A DNA stretch of 64,000 nt from assembly GCA_964016875.1 (NCBI GenBank), contig OZ024730.1, forward strand, positions 28,373,295-28,437,294, given 5' to 3'. Positions 1 to 11,400 of the stretch are shown in pieces; the first letter of the stretch is position 1, and each line of letters opens with the position of its first letter. Source of the DNA: Fallopia convolvulus (taxonomy: Eukaryota > Streptophyta > Magnoliopsida > Caryophyllales > Polygonaceae). The position numbers were made by a program, and so were the translations under genes. Below the pieces are notes generated by a model. It was given only the letters and a program-made list of their open reading frames with translations, was not told the origin of the DNA and did not search any database.

Positions 1-172
1 TCTAAAACCTCTGTTCTTGGAATATTGTTGTTGTCTTAATCGTCTTGTGAGCTGTTTGGTACTAGATAATGCAAATTTAGTTTGGGGTTGATTGGTATTG
101 ATCTCCATATATACAAGGACACATACGGAGGTCTACATGGATTAGAGGTTCATTTAGTTTTGCGCTTTTCAA

Positions 173-335
173 TCTAATGTATGCACTTTATCATATAATG
201 TGTGCACTTTATCATATATTGAATGCACTATTTACATATCACTATAAACAAATATTATACCATTTAGTTTGCACTTTTTAATATAATGGGTGCACTTTAT
301 CATACATCGAATGCACTATTTTATATGTCACTCTA
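173..335. repeat. GTGCACT-type short repeat array (locus 1, part a)
   Basis: The word TGCACTTTATCATATA recurs with small changes, separated by AT-rich spacers. Read on the other strand this is the AAAGTGCA word of the arrays at 645-990, 1525-1660 and 35125-36900. No reading frame is preserved, so this is non-coding repeat DNA. Confidence 0.75.
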
Positions 336-453
336 AACATTTTCACTCTTTTGTTTTATTTTTTAAAATGTAGTTGGTACATTGTGTGTATATTCTTTTG
401 TGTTTCTTTCAATTCTCTTGCTTGCAATTAACTTGTTTAAGTATGCTACAAGT

Positions 454-523
454 AGCCTATTAGCTCAAATGGGAGAGCGGTGTACTTGTGTACAAAGAAG
501 TAGGTTCGACTCCTACATAGGCT
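454..523 (+). tRNA. tRNA-like gene or pseudogene (locus 1, forward copy)
   Basis: The 70-nt segment folds as a cloverleaf: a perfect 7-bp acceptor stem (AGCCTAT with ATAGGCT), a D arm GCTC/GAGC, and a T arm with a 5-bp stem around TTCGACT. An A-box-like word (TAGCTCAAATGG) and a B-box-like word (GGTTCGACTCC) are present, so RNA polymerase III promoters could be intact. The anticodon arm pairs well only if the loop is shorter than seven bases, so an anticodon cannot be assigned. No CCA is encoded, as expected for plant nuclear tRNAs. It may be a decayed tRNA carried by a repeat element; three relatives lie at 999, 35951 and 36159. Confidence 0.6.
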
Positions 524-644
524 CACCTAAACTCTTAAATAACACAAACAAAATGATGCACTTTAATTAACTTGACATGTGTTATTTGATATTGTTCCCG
601 AAAAAAAGCCACATATAACTTCAACTCTAAATATCCACTATTAG

Positions 645-990
645 TATTAAGGAATGCACTTTTGAGTAAAAGTGTACAATTTAGCACATAAAGTGCATTC
701 TGTGCCTATAAATGTGCAAGAAAAAGATATTAAAGTGCATTGTATTATACAGTGTAGTTTCAAGTACATTGAACATGAGTAAAAGTGCAAAATTAAGTGG
801 ATAAAGTGCATTTTGTGCTTGTAAAAGTGCACATTTAAGAGATTAAAGTGCATTGAACATGAGTAAAAGTGCAAAATTGAGATGATAAAGTGCAATTAAT
901 CCATGTAAAAGTGTACAATTAAGAGATTAAAGTGCATTATATGGCGTAGTTTATGAAGTGCATTAAATACAAGTAAAAGTGCATTTCTTG
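645..990. repeat. AAAAGTGCA short repeat array (locus 1, part b)
   Basis: About fifteen copies of a degenerate unit of roughly 20 bases, built around (A)AAAGTGCA(TT), fill this stretch. They lie between the two tRNA-like sequences of locus 1. Variants include GTGCATT, GTGCAAAATT and GTGTACAATT. The open frames here are by-products of the repeat. Confidence 0.8.
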
Positions 991-998
991 ATCAAATT

Positions 999-1068
999 AG
1001 CCCATATAGGATTCGAACCCACATATTTGTGCGTAAGCACATTGCTCTTCCATTTGAGCTAATAGGCT
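999..1068 (-). tRNA. tRNA-like gene or pseudogene (locus 1, reverse copy)
   Basis: Read on the minus strand, the segment starts AGCCTAT, has a D arm GCTC/GAGC, a T arm GTGGG-TTCGAAT-CCTAT and a closing ATGGGCT acceptor strand. A and B boxes are readable. The anticodon stem TGTG/CACA encloses only six bases (CTTACG), one fewer than a functional tRNA, so decoding function is doubtful. It converges with the copy at 454-523. Its 3' flank (AATTTGATCA) matches the flank of the copy at 35951-36020, showing shared ancestry as part of a larger repeat. Confidence 0.6.
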
Positions 1069-1524
1069 TAAAAATCAAATAATTTTTATATGTAAATTCA
1101 TTTTATAATGGAATAGTAGTGCATCTTTCCACACTAATTAGTATTGTACACATCCAAAATTGCTTATTTAAGTAATCAGACGGGAGTTGCTATCAAGTAC
1201 ATGTAATTATAAGCAACCAAACAATCATCTCCTTTTTACAAAGATGTACGTGAAGATAAACTTAATTGTAGAAGCAAAAGCTATCATATCATCCAATCTT
1301 TGCAAAAACATATACAATCATCTCTTTTGTTATGTATGCGTAAAGATGGAGAGTCTAGGAGGAGGGAAGAAGAAAGATGGATTGAAAAAGTCACAAGCTG
1401 AAAACGCAAAGGGAAAACTACTATTATGGAGACCAGCACTTATGGGCTATCACATGAGTTTAGTTACTTGGTCGTATCATGATAGCTTGCGAAGATAAGA
1501 ATACACATTAATCACAATCTTTTT
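1069..1524. other. Unassigned stretch in locus 1
   Basis: An open frame of 103 codons (1187-1498, plus) includes a lysine-rich stretch, but I recognise no domain, and its flanks are repeat arrays. I regard coding function as unproven. Confidence 0.3.
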
Positions 1525-1660
1525 CATTTATGAGATTAAAGTGCATTGAACATGAATAAAAGTGCAAAATTGAGATGATAAAGTGCATTGAACATGAGTA
1601 AAAGTGTACAATTAAGAGATTAAAGTGCATTATATGATGTAGTTTATGAAGTGCATTAAA
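1525..1660. repeat. AAAGTGCATT short repeat array (locus 1, part c)
   Basis: Several copies of a GATTAAAGTGCATT / GAGTAAAAGTGCAAAATT unit, close to those at 645-990. It lies on the far side of the reverse tRNA-like sequence, so the order array, tRNA, array resembles that at 35.1-36.9 kb. Confidence 0.75.
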
Positions 1661-2359
1661 ATTCAAGGCTAAAGTAAAAGTGACATAGCTGAATTGTAGC
1701 AGAAGGTTGCAACTCATGAATACAACCAATATTAATGAAAAATTGTCAAGCATATAGATTTTGGTCACTAGCTTTCACGAATTAAGGAATTTTCACTAAC
1801 ACCATCTACAAACTTCTAACATGGCAAAGAATAACTTTGTAATATAGCTAATTTCGATGGTTATTGTGTTGTTCTACTGGTATTTAGGACTACTTAAAAG
1901 AATTAACTTCCATTGAAGGCAAATACAACAAATAAATTTGCAAGCAAATTAAACTGCAAAAATTTTCTTTCTCCTGCAAAAAGTGAAGATTGCAATGAGC
2001 AAGTGACAAACTTTTTAATGGTCATTGGAATTGACGAGTAACTGGTCGGCGAACGCTTCAAACAATTTCTGAGCTGAGCGATGGTATCACCTACGAGAAT
2101 GAGTGAGTAAATGAAGACGAGTAATAGGTTCAATTTTAATATAAAATCCTTAGATTGTGCATAAACAAGTTCTAATCGAGAATTCTAGGGTTCTTTTTTA
2201 CCTTTCCCCCTTTCTCTTACTTTAGGCATCATTGTGTTTCTTCAATCAATTTTTGCAAGGCTTCTAGATCTGGAAGAAAGGTGGATCAATTTTTGTAGGC
2301 CTTCGATCATTGAATAACCTCCTTTGAACTCCAAATCCAGAATCGAAGTGCTCATCAAT
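1661..2359. other. Intergenic, no recognisable feature
   Basis: AT-rich sequence with no frame I can assign. Its last five bases (TCAAT, 2355-2359) are the left target duplication of the following solo LTR. Confidence 0.4.
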
Positions 2360-5308
2360 TGTAATAACTACGGTTTTTGAGGATATTTTTGAATTTTTCT
2401 CGGATATCCTTTTAACCTTTTTTTTTTGGTTTAAAGCTTAATCCAATATTTCTGTTGGAGATTAAATCCTAGAAAATTCTTGGTGATATCCTAAAATCAC
2501 AAAGAAATGATTTTATGGATCGGTGTGAATTCTAGGATTTTTCAGTGGAAAAAGAATATTTATTGGATAAGCCGTCTTTTTAATTATGTATTGTAAAGGA
2601 TTTAAAATACGAAATGGAAGCCTTAAAAATTGAAGGTAGCAAGATAAAATCAAGGAAAATTGGTTTTATTGGTCTACATAATTTACGGGACGTTTTTCGT
2701 TTAGTACATTTTTCCATCCGAGGTACATAATTTTACCGCTTTAACGCGAGTCCCGTTCCGAGACGGGAAATCCCGTTTTAACCGACCCACTTTTGTTTGC
2801 TTAATGAGGGAGGAAACTGATTTCTTTCTCCCACTGTGCGTATTTGGATGAGGATGAAGCTCGACTTTTGAAGTTTGAAAACAGAGAATGGGAGCGAGAC
2901 CGAGAGGACGAGAACGACGGACTCGTTGAGCCTTCACCGCCGACGCTCTCTTCTCCTCCGCCTTCTCTGCCCCGTCCACCATCCTCACCTCCGCCTCATC
3001 TCCTTCCTCACTTCGAGAGCTTGGGGTCGCTGCTGCTGTGGTAAAACCAGAACCGAGAGTATTTAGGACGGAACGACGGATTGGGAGAAAGAGTATTCAC
3101 CGCCGGCGATCCTCTTTGCCTAGCCACCACCCTCCATCTTCACCTTCCTCCTGCACCTTTCTTCTTCTTCCTCCCTTGGGCACGTACTGCTGGAGCCAAA
3201 ACCAGCGAGAGAATCAAGAGGACGACGACAAGCTCAGGAGAGGAGAACTCTTCACCGCCGATCACTCTCTGCCTCATTATGGGCTACCGCGGGCGACCGT
3301 TGGCTTGTCCGACCACCACCCACCAAGAGGACTACTCCCGGGCAACGCCCATCCACCCTCGGGCTCGGGGATCGAGCCACTATCGAGCCAAACAAGCAAT
3401 GGGCTCGAGTGAAGGTATATACGATCGAAATTAATTAGCGGGTTGGTTACGGAGCCACCGTAAGGGCCTTTCGGTTCCGCTTTGCTAATTAAATTTATGG
3501 TTTTTATAATCTTGATGTTGATACGGTCTCACAAGTTCAAACCGCTCGAGAAACGGGCGTCAGGATCTTCAGTTATAGCGAATACAAGTTTTGGATACCG
3601 ATTGGCAAGTAAAGGACTTCGGATAATTACTCGGGATTCGTTGTTAATCCGTTTGATCCGAGATTTGGTCACCTTTAAGAACTGTTGCTAATGAACAATT
3701 TTTATTTAGAAAATTATTTCAAAAGTGAAGCGGATAATTAGTTATAATTACGCCAAGATGGCTCCTTAAAGCATGATAACTAAGGATTTATTATATATCG
3801 ATATTCGGAAATTAAATCGTTTATCGATTAGGAAGTAGTAGGAGTTGAGAATACAACTAAGAGGTGTTTCTGTGAGATCGTTGCTGAGAAATCCTTTTGT
3901 TATATTTGTCAAAAGGATGATAAAGATTACTGTTGGAATCACTAAGGACGTTGAGCACGCCTTCTAAGTCAAGTGGACGGTTCTCTCTTGCATTATGGTT
4001 ATTAAATGAGGAATTGAATCTCATTTAATATTTTTGTTGAGAACAACTTTTTTACTTAATAAAATATGATAGGTTGTTATATTTGTTAGAAATAATGATC
4101 ATGTTGTTTATTCAGTTTCGCGCTAGAACTGGATTTAGGTCCGTAATGTGTGACCTTGTATGTTGTCTCATGCTGAGACATTGTTGTGAAATAAGTTAAT
4201 TTCAGGGGTAGGAGCCGAGTCTTCGATGACCTCTTTATAACACAGTCTATGTTGGGAGGTTTAGTTCGTTATCATATCCCAACATTCGGGTCATGACTCA
4301 TACCTCACTCAACGCTGGAGGAGGTGTTTGTGCACTCTAGCTAAGTGCAAATTGGTACTAGGTGTTCGTCAATGATCATGGATTTCATCCCTCTCATCTT
4401 GACGTCTCCATGTACATGTGGATTCTCGGCGGTTTCAGTCGATTAAAAGTTACCAACATGTTTGTAAAAAGTTAAGTAATATAAGATAAGTGCGTTAGGC
4501 ACATTAATGTACCCGGATGGTTAGTCTATTCGATAACCATTCTTGCTCCCGGTTATGAATGATTCTTAAGCAAACTTTGATTAAGTTAATCTGAATAGTC
4601 GATGGTGGATTTTCAAAATGTTATGTGATTAATATGAGTTCCCAACAATTTTTTATGCTTCTTAAAGAAACAACAAGCGGTGGTGTTCTCTCTCTTGATT
4701 ATGCAAGTTCCCTTCTTATTCTCTATAAGACTGTTAACTGTTGGATCATAATCCGAGTCTAATCGGATTTGGATGCCAATATGTTTAGTTACAACCATAA
4801 AAACCAAGTTAGATTCTCCGCTTGCTAGTCTATCATTAGACTAACCCGTCCATCTTCTTTTCTTTTATATGGTTGGCTGGTGTCCACCGTTGGCTTACGG
4901 CACATCAGGTTCTTCTTGGAAGTTGACTCAAGAGGTGGATTCAGAAGTTTGAAGCTCCAAAAGTTGAAGAAAGAAAGGTTTCCAATGGATATACTTGAGT
5001 GAAGATCATGATTGAACTACTTCAAAGCGAAGCTGAGTTTCAGAAATAAGAACTCAAGGAAGACTTGATGAAGATTTTGTTTAAATAGAAGGTTGTTCTA
5101 TTTATTTATTCTTTTAAGTTAAGGTTTGTATAAGACCTTTTACGTGTTTTTCCGCTGTAATATTTAACTTAAGTTTGTTAGGTTTCAAATGGTTCCGTTT
5201 ACCTTGTTTTTAGTTTGTTCAGTCAGTTTAAAGCCTTGGGTAGCTTCGATTTAGTCTTAATCGGGGTTACTGGCGGTAATACCTCCATGGTAGGAAGGAG
5301 GTGTTACA
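2360..5308 (+). mobile_element. Solo LTR, probably Ty3/Gypsy (2.95 kb)
   Basis: The segment begins TGTAATAACTACGG and ends GGAGGTGTTACA, the TG...CA form with short inverted ends expected of an LTR. It is flanked by a perfect 5-bp duplication TCAAT (2355-2359 and 5309-5313). No gag, pol, primer-binding site or second LTR lies next to it, so the internal part was lost by recombination between the LTRs. A GC-rich block (about 2840-3420) gives overlapping proline/serine-rich frames on both strands that look like composition artefacts. The length and TGTAA/TTACA ends fit chromovirus (Tekay/Del-like) LTRs; that lineage call is inference. Confidence 0.85.
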
Positions 5309-5313
5309 TCAAT

Positions 5314-6267
5314 GGGGTTCGCTTGTGGACAGAATTCGTTTGTGCGTGCCTGGTGTTGGGGGAGAACTATGAAAGGGCAAATTTTGGGTTTTATTTGAGA
5401 TGGAAATTTTTTAGTATTTACAAAAATGCCACTGCGTGTATATTATTCAACTTTTTTCTATAATCTCATCTTTAAATCTGGACCTTTCATTTCCCTAATC
5501 TAACGGCTCCTAGAGATCCTCATTTTACACTAACAACCCTATACACTAGAAACTTACTCATTGATGAAAAGCATTCTTAACAAAAGGAAAAGTAGAAATT
5601 CGCTCAAAAGTAGAAATTCAAAGTATGCATAATAACCTGAATTTCTTTTAATTTCAATATAAAATGTTTCCCACGTTTTTTTATTCTCATTATGAAATAA
5701 ACCGGCTAGTTTTTTTTTTTTTTGCACGAAATTTCCTTCGAATTTAAGGCCCACTTCATCTGATTTACAGGTTCTGATGGACTAGTAAATGTTTCAAAGG
5801 TGAATAAAAAAGCGTATCTAGATTTATAGTCACATAATTCTAATGGAATTCGATAAAAGAGGTGCAAAACACTCTTATCAGCGAAAAGGTTATATCCATT
5901 AATCACGAGTGAATCCACAAAAACTGCAACCACAAGAAAAGCACAGAACAAATCAAAACGAACTAAATCAATACCTTGACAAAAATTAGCAAGAGAGTAT
6001 GTTTCAACCAATTGAGTAAAGAGCTAAATTGTATGATTTTACCTTCTTTCAAGCGAGAAATTGGGATGATCTTACAAGTATTGGTAACTCTTTCCTGGAT
6101 GCATTTACAGCGGGTCAAGATTTGGACCAACCAGATTCAAACATTACACTGCACTCCATCTTTGCTCTCATTTTTCATTCTCCAATATTACCTTCTATAC
6201 GTCAAAAGAGGATCTAATTTGCACTTTGTATTGCCAAAAGAGAACAAATTACATCACAAGAAACCTT
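5314..6267. other. Downstream region of the TLC gene
   Basis: Between the solo LTR and the stop codon of the minus-strand TLC gene no further gene is visible. The part next to the stop (about 6000-6267) is the likely 3' untranslated region. Open frames here match no family I know. Confidence 0.4.
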
Positions 6268-9200
6268 TCATTGCTTCTTTGTCAAAGTCTTCACCAGCCC
6301 CTTAATTATCTTTCCAAACCACATCAAGTTCATAGCAGCCAGAACCGAAGGAACAACAAATACCAAAAAGTATCCAAACGGGTGCATCTGGATAACCTGC
6401 AATGCCCATCAACACAATCATGTATACTAAATCTATAGTCATGAAGTAAAGCCAATCAGGAATGAAACTAATGGTCTGTTTGGATAACAAACCCTCATAA
6501 TGCATTATAATACATTATATTGCAACAAACTTCAGATTTAATGCAATATGATGCATTATGGATCCAATTATCCAAACAGACCCTAATAAAATAGCAGATA
6601 CTTAAAAGAAGCCATCCATGATATAGTCTGGTGTAGAATTGATCCTGCTATTGCAGGAACTCAAGCTTTTGAAACAAAGCGTTTGTTTTTCTCCTCTTTC
6701 ATAGCTGATCAGTGATCACTCTTGGCATAATAGACATTGATGAGATTTTCACTTTCCATATCCTCCTTGACTAGGAACCTTAACTCCTCTTCGGCTTAGG
6801 TGATGAATTTCTCCCTAGCAAACAGGACAATCTGGATCATTGACAATATAAGCGTCTTATTCTATGGTACCAATCACAAACACCATCCACGCCTTCTTAC
6901 ACCTGCCATCACTATTCACACAGTCCCACCTCTTATGGTAGTGCCATGAAGGCACAAACAAGTTGTCCATCTAAATCTAGCATTCTTTTCCATTTCAGGG
7001 TTCATTTCACTTGACAAATTCCTTGTTAATGTCAGAACTCTAACGTCACCATCCTCTCCGTCTCACTTACATGATCATGTATGCATTGAAACTTTATTCA
7101 ATTCAACGGTTAAAAGCGGAATGAGGTTAAGGCAACAGAATGGGACATTCACTTGAAAAAAAAAAGGTTGAGCATAGTACCTGATCATAGTGTAAGTAAA
7201 CATGATAAAACATGTAAACAAACAACAGAACTCGAGCAACCTGCAATTATAAAATTATTGTTATTTTCTTGTATCTTTTCACTTCAATTGACTATTAATT
7301 GTCCACAGCAATAATAAGAAAAGCATTCCTTCCCATCTCTAATTTCTTACTTCAGCCCTACTTCCCATCTATCATTTTCCCATTACCACACATGAAAAGG
7401 AGAAGAAAAAATTATCCATGTACTTTTAGTTGAAACTACACTCACCAGCCAAGCAAAAAATATCATTACGCCATTGATGAGATATGCACCAGATCTCTTC
7501 AATCCAGCTGTATCAAGAAACCTTCATGATGGGAAATAACAACAAATGTGATCAGGATAAAAAAAAGAAATAAGAAGGAACCGCAAGTAAATCTCACAGC
7601 TGGCACAAAGCTTACCAACGCATATTGATCTCTGGTGTAGTCACCTCAGATATAAGAACCATAAATGTATAAAGTTGTCCTTCCCCGGTCAGCATAGCAT
7701 AAGCAACTGCAATTCCTGATATAGTGTGATGTAGAACCTGAAATAGCCACAGCAATCATAATAACGCACGAGGAATCACCATACATATAACTTACAACAT
7801 CACTGTAGTAAGAATTTCATTTCACAAAATTATACTCCCTCCATCATAACTATATACTAAAGCGGAGGTTAAAAAAATTATTAAACGACACATGTCGTTC
7901 TTAGATTGGACCACACCATCCTTTTTATTAAAACCAATATTTAGAAAATAATTAAGTTTAATATAAGATAGTGTAATGTAGAATCTTATATCACTATAAT
8001 CAAAGGATATAAAATCTCATTCTTAATTTAAAAAAAAACAATCTTTTATTTTTGGATATTATAAATAGGAAGATTATTAAGATAATTTTTATGCTATATA
8101 TTTCCCATGTATATAATAAATTGATAATTTTTTATCTTATTACTTATCTATTTTCATAATTAAATAAATTATCATGTTTTGGATATTAATTTAATTCATA
8201 ATATAATAAAATATTATTGTTTTAAATAAACAACTTTTATAGTTTATTGGTTTTAAATATTTATTCAAAATTTATATTTAAGCATTTAGATGATTATTTT
8301 TCTCGGATTATAAATATATTTGAAAATATTTTATTTAAGAAAAACCCGTACAAGGTACGAGAATACATACTAGTTTATTTCTTCTTGTCCTTTTATATTT
8401 GAACACATATATTAAGAAAACTTTAAATTGTACCAATATACCCTTAGTTAAATATTTGCTTTTCGCATTGGAAATGAAAACGAGACAAATTTAGTTCACT
8501 TTTTAATTAAATATAAGGGTCAAAGTGGGAAAATTGTGTTCAAAATATGTAAAAGGGCAAGTTTTTATAAACATGATTTTGAGCCTAAAAAGACGAGTAG
8601 AACTAAATGGAGGGAGTATGTTTTTATGTGCTTGATTGGGAAAAATATTTCATGCTGCTCTCTTGCAATAAGCCAGTAAAAATATATACTTTCTGTTTTT
8701 AGTGATTGTGTTCACACTTTACTTCATTATTGACCCACTATGTTAATATTTAAAGGGTTCTCTGCACCTACTTGACAAGCTGCCAGCAATGGAAAGTAGA
8801 TGAAATTTTTTCTTTACCCAATTATGGACATTTATAAAGTTGATCTGGTAAGGTACATTACTTCAATTTGTCTCCTATAATCCAACCAATTCTCCATTAC
8901 GCATGTCAGATCCACGGAAGAACTTCTATCATAGAAGTTCCATTGACAGCATCTGCAATTTCCTATTTGATGTTCTAAAAGCTTAAGTTGAATGATTGTA
9001 AGACTCCAAGACAACAGTTAAGTGTATCGCCTAATGTTGTCTACAATAAGATTTTTAAAAGGATAAAAGAATTTATTTGACACAAACATCTCAGGAGTTT
9101 CTAGCTAACTTTACCAATAAACAAACACTACTTAGTCAGGCTAGGGATCATCACGCTAGAAGGATAATAAGGGAGAGAAATCATTTGAGCAGCTAGTGAA

Positions 9201-10379
9201 ACCATAAGGAAAATTCTAGTAGAGTTAAACTTTATATAGAAAGCATATGGAGAAAAAAGGTTGCAGATCATTGATTAGCCTCAATTCCCTAAAAGGATGC
9301 AGAGAAACAGAAACTTACAAACTCCTTTCCTCCTAATGAAGGATAAAACCACAAAAGCAATCCAAGGTCTGTAAGAAAGTATCCGACTGAAACCTGTAAG
9401 AGTTTAACATCCAAAGGAAGCATAAGAAGTACAATTCAACAAATATAGGATTTATATAACTACATAGTTTGTGAAGACTTCTTAGTTTAAGGCAATATCA
9501 ATGAACTGGAACCGAAAGAAAAATGCTCATCTGAATTCAATTAGCAATATATGGGGTTTATAGTTTTTTTCCTTAAAAACTGAATCAACTAATGCAGATG
9601 TACAATTCTCAATGATTCACATATAGATCTGACCAGATTACAATGTATAAAGACACAGATGACAGATGTGAAGATACATTGCTGAACACCAATCAGATGC
9701 TACCGTGCACAAAGGTTTAACATAAGGAAAATATACGAAATCAACAAATACAAATCAGTACTCACCCCTAATGTAAAAGTGGAAAGTAGAGAACTACGGA
9801 ATGTAACAGGGCTAGCCAAATGATCATCTGCAAATAGATCTGACCAAAATACGAAGTACAAAGACATAGCTGCAATGAAAACTGCATGGGCAGTAGACAT
9901 TCCACTGCAAGAAATAGGCAAATTAAAACATTTTCAACGATGGCAATCAGTGCTGAGAATAGCAAACAGGAGAGGCATAGAGAAATGAGAGTTTAAGATG
10001 AAACCTACCGGTTTTTCCATTCCATTCTCTGCATCTTAGGAAGACCTACATAGCTCTTGAAGTAAAGGGTACTAAAAAGCTCTGTTAGGTCATAGATCTG
10101 CAACAGGTTGAAGAAAGTCAAATCGAAGACATAAGGGTAAGCACTATATATGGAAGGGAGGTACAAAGATCTGAAAAGCCTCAACAAAGCATTAGAAGAA
10201 ATCATGACGCCAACTTTACAGACACGAAATTGGAAGAATAATGCCACCGGTTTAAGAAGACTTACCACTTTGCAAGCTAATAAACCGCCAAGGATTGAAG
10301 TGTAAGGAACTAAGGAATCCCCAAATAGATAATTCTTCACCAATACTTGAGCTTGATTTTGGTAAGACTTGATAGTCAT
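6268..10379 (-). CDS. TLC-domain (TRAM/LAG1/CLN8) membrane protein, 8 exons
   Basis: Eight exons join in frame to about 267 codons: 10379-10266, 10097-10009, 9904-9766, 9393-9319, 7737-7616, 7521-7446, 7240-7181 and 6396-6268, ending in TGA. Every intron starts GT and ends AG on the minus strand. The product begins MTIKSYQNQAQVLVKNYL and resembles the plant TLC-domain family related to animal TMEM56/TLCD4, of similar length. Several hydrophobic segments (ILGGLLACKV; AVFIAAMSLYFVFW; LLLWFYPSLGG; VARVLLFVYMFYHVYL; FGYFLVFVVPSVLAAMNLMW) indicate a polytopic membrane protein. A VLHHTISG motif carries the paired histidines typical of the domain. The C-terminus is lysine-rich (VKTLTKKQ), as in many ER proteins. 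The family is linked to lipid sensing or trafficking; the exact role of this member is not evident. An in-frame ATG lies nine codons upstream (10406-10404). No stop or frameshift was found, so this is the one gene here likely to work. Confidence 0.9.
6472..6583. mobile_element. Tourist-like MITE in the last TLC intron
   Basis: A 112-bp element with terminal inverted repeats GGTCTGTTTGGATAA / TTATCCAAACAGACC is bounded by TAA on both sides (6469-6471, 6584-6586), the target duplication of PIF/Harbinger MITEs. The interior is AT-rich with TGCATTAT repeats. It lies in the intron between exons 7 and 8. Confidence 0.85.
7835..8616. mobile_element. Stowaway-like MITE, interrupted by a Helitron
   Basis: Ends CTCCCTCCAT and ATGGAGGGAG form the standard Stowaway (Tc1/mariner) inverted repeat, with TA on both sides (7833-7834, 8617-8618). 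The copy lies in the TLC intron between exons 4 and 5. Its left inverted repeat is split by the insert at 7844-8373. When that insert is skipped, the left arm continues TTTATTTCTTCTTGTCC and matches the right arm. Confidence 0.85.
7844..8373 (+). mobile_element. Small non-autonomous Helitron inside the Stowaway MITE
   Basis: The 530-bp insert starts with TC (TCATAACTATATACTAAAG) after an A and ends with CTAG before a T, as Helitrons do. A hairpin (CCGTAC-AAG-GTACGA region, 8345-8360) lies about ten bases before the end, the usual 3' signal. There is no target duplication. The AT-rich interior has no coding capacity. Confidence 0.8.
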
Positions 10380-11130
10380 TACGGTCAGTTCAGATACGGA
10401 TATCACAGAGTGGAAAGGGAATTCGCAAACTGTACCAAACTACTTCGATCCTCTCTTCATCAATGCACCAAAAAACACTGGGCTGAATTCAAATGAATCT
10501 CAGCTGGCCAGCAAATATCCTGAAACCCTAAAAAGACAATAAGAAAAGACGATCATACAGAAGCTGATAATAAAACAAACAAAGGATGGTTTCCAACTTG
10601 GCTAGATCTAAAGCTTTAATTAGCAATAACTAATAGTTGAGAAATGTGTGCAAAAACAGTATGATCTTCCAAAGTATGGACACTCGCGAATCACTAACAT
10701 GACAGGCAAAAACCTAATCCATCGTAGAGAAGCAGAATCAGGATTGACCTAATTCAAAGAAATAAAATCAATGAAAGAAGAAAGTAAGATGAAACCGAGC
10801 ACGCAACGATCGATCCTGCAATCAATCGAAAAAACGGGCACCAACAAGCAGGCGTGAAGTTGAAAAGGGAAATCACCAACAGAGCATATTTGCAATCAAT
10901 TGGTACCTTTGGGGTTGTTGATTGGTGGGTAGAGAAATTTGGGATTGAGGGGTTTACTGGTTGGTTTTTATCTGCGTATACGATGAATGCGCCCCAGTCC
11001 TTACCACCTGGAGAAGAAATGAAGAATATAAAACCTGCCGTTTTGTACAAGCCAAAGGCAGTTGCAGCAGTATTTAACCCCGACTTTTTGGGTCACCATG
11101 TTCTTTGCGTATTCATTTTTTATGATTAGG
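10380..11130 (-). promoter_or_regulatory. Presumed 5' untranslated region and promoter of the TLC gene
   Basis: Upstream of the first coding exon on the minus strand there is no other gene. A minus-strand frame at 11050-10754 opens with a short peptide but runs into intron-like sequence; it could be a leader exon. A TTAAATA word near 11070 could act as a TATA box. The assignment rests on position only. Confidence 0.35.
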
Positions 11131-11400
11131 AAAAAAGTTACCATCAGGACGATTCTTTTAATTTTTTAAGCCCAAAGCTACTTCTTTAAATTGTCGATCA
11201 ACATTAGGAGGAGATGGAACTCCTCACGAACACAAGGTGGAGCCTATAATTTTCAAAAAATAAGAGAATTTTTGACAACAATAATGACCAAAACATGAAT
11301 CAAGGTCGGAAATCTAAGCGAGTTTACTCGTAATCGGGTTAAAGAATGGAAACTTGCAGAAAATCCTGAAGCTAACAACTCCCGCACTTATACCGCGAGA
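11131..11400. other. Intergenic, no recognisable feature
   Basis: AT-rich spacer between the presumed TLC promoter and a retroelement RNase H fragment. I see no motif or frame here that I can support. Confidence 0.3.

Noticed and set aside
454..523. tRNA-derived SINE
   Set aside because: No tRNA-unrelated body, no A- or T-rich tail and no target duplication next to the tRNA-like part; it sits within repeat arrays instead.
2844..3434. Overlapping open frames rich in proline and serine in a GC-rich block
   Set aside because: They overlap in several frames on both strands, have no known domain, and lie inside an LTR with exact target duplication; best explained by base composition.
10854..11129. 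91-codon plus-strand frame upstream of the TLC gene
   Set aside because: No similarity to a known family; it overlaps the presumed leader and promoter of the minus-strand gene and a minus frame of similar quality.
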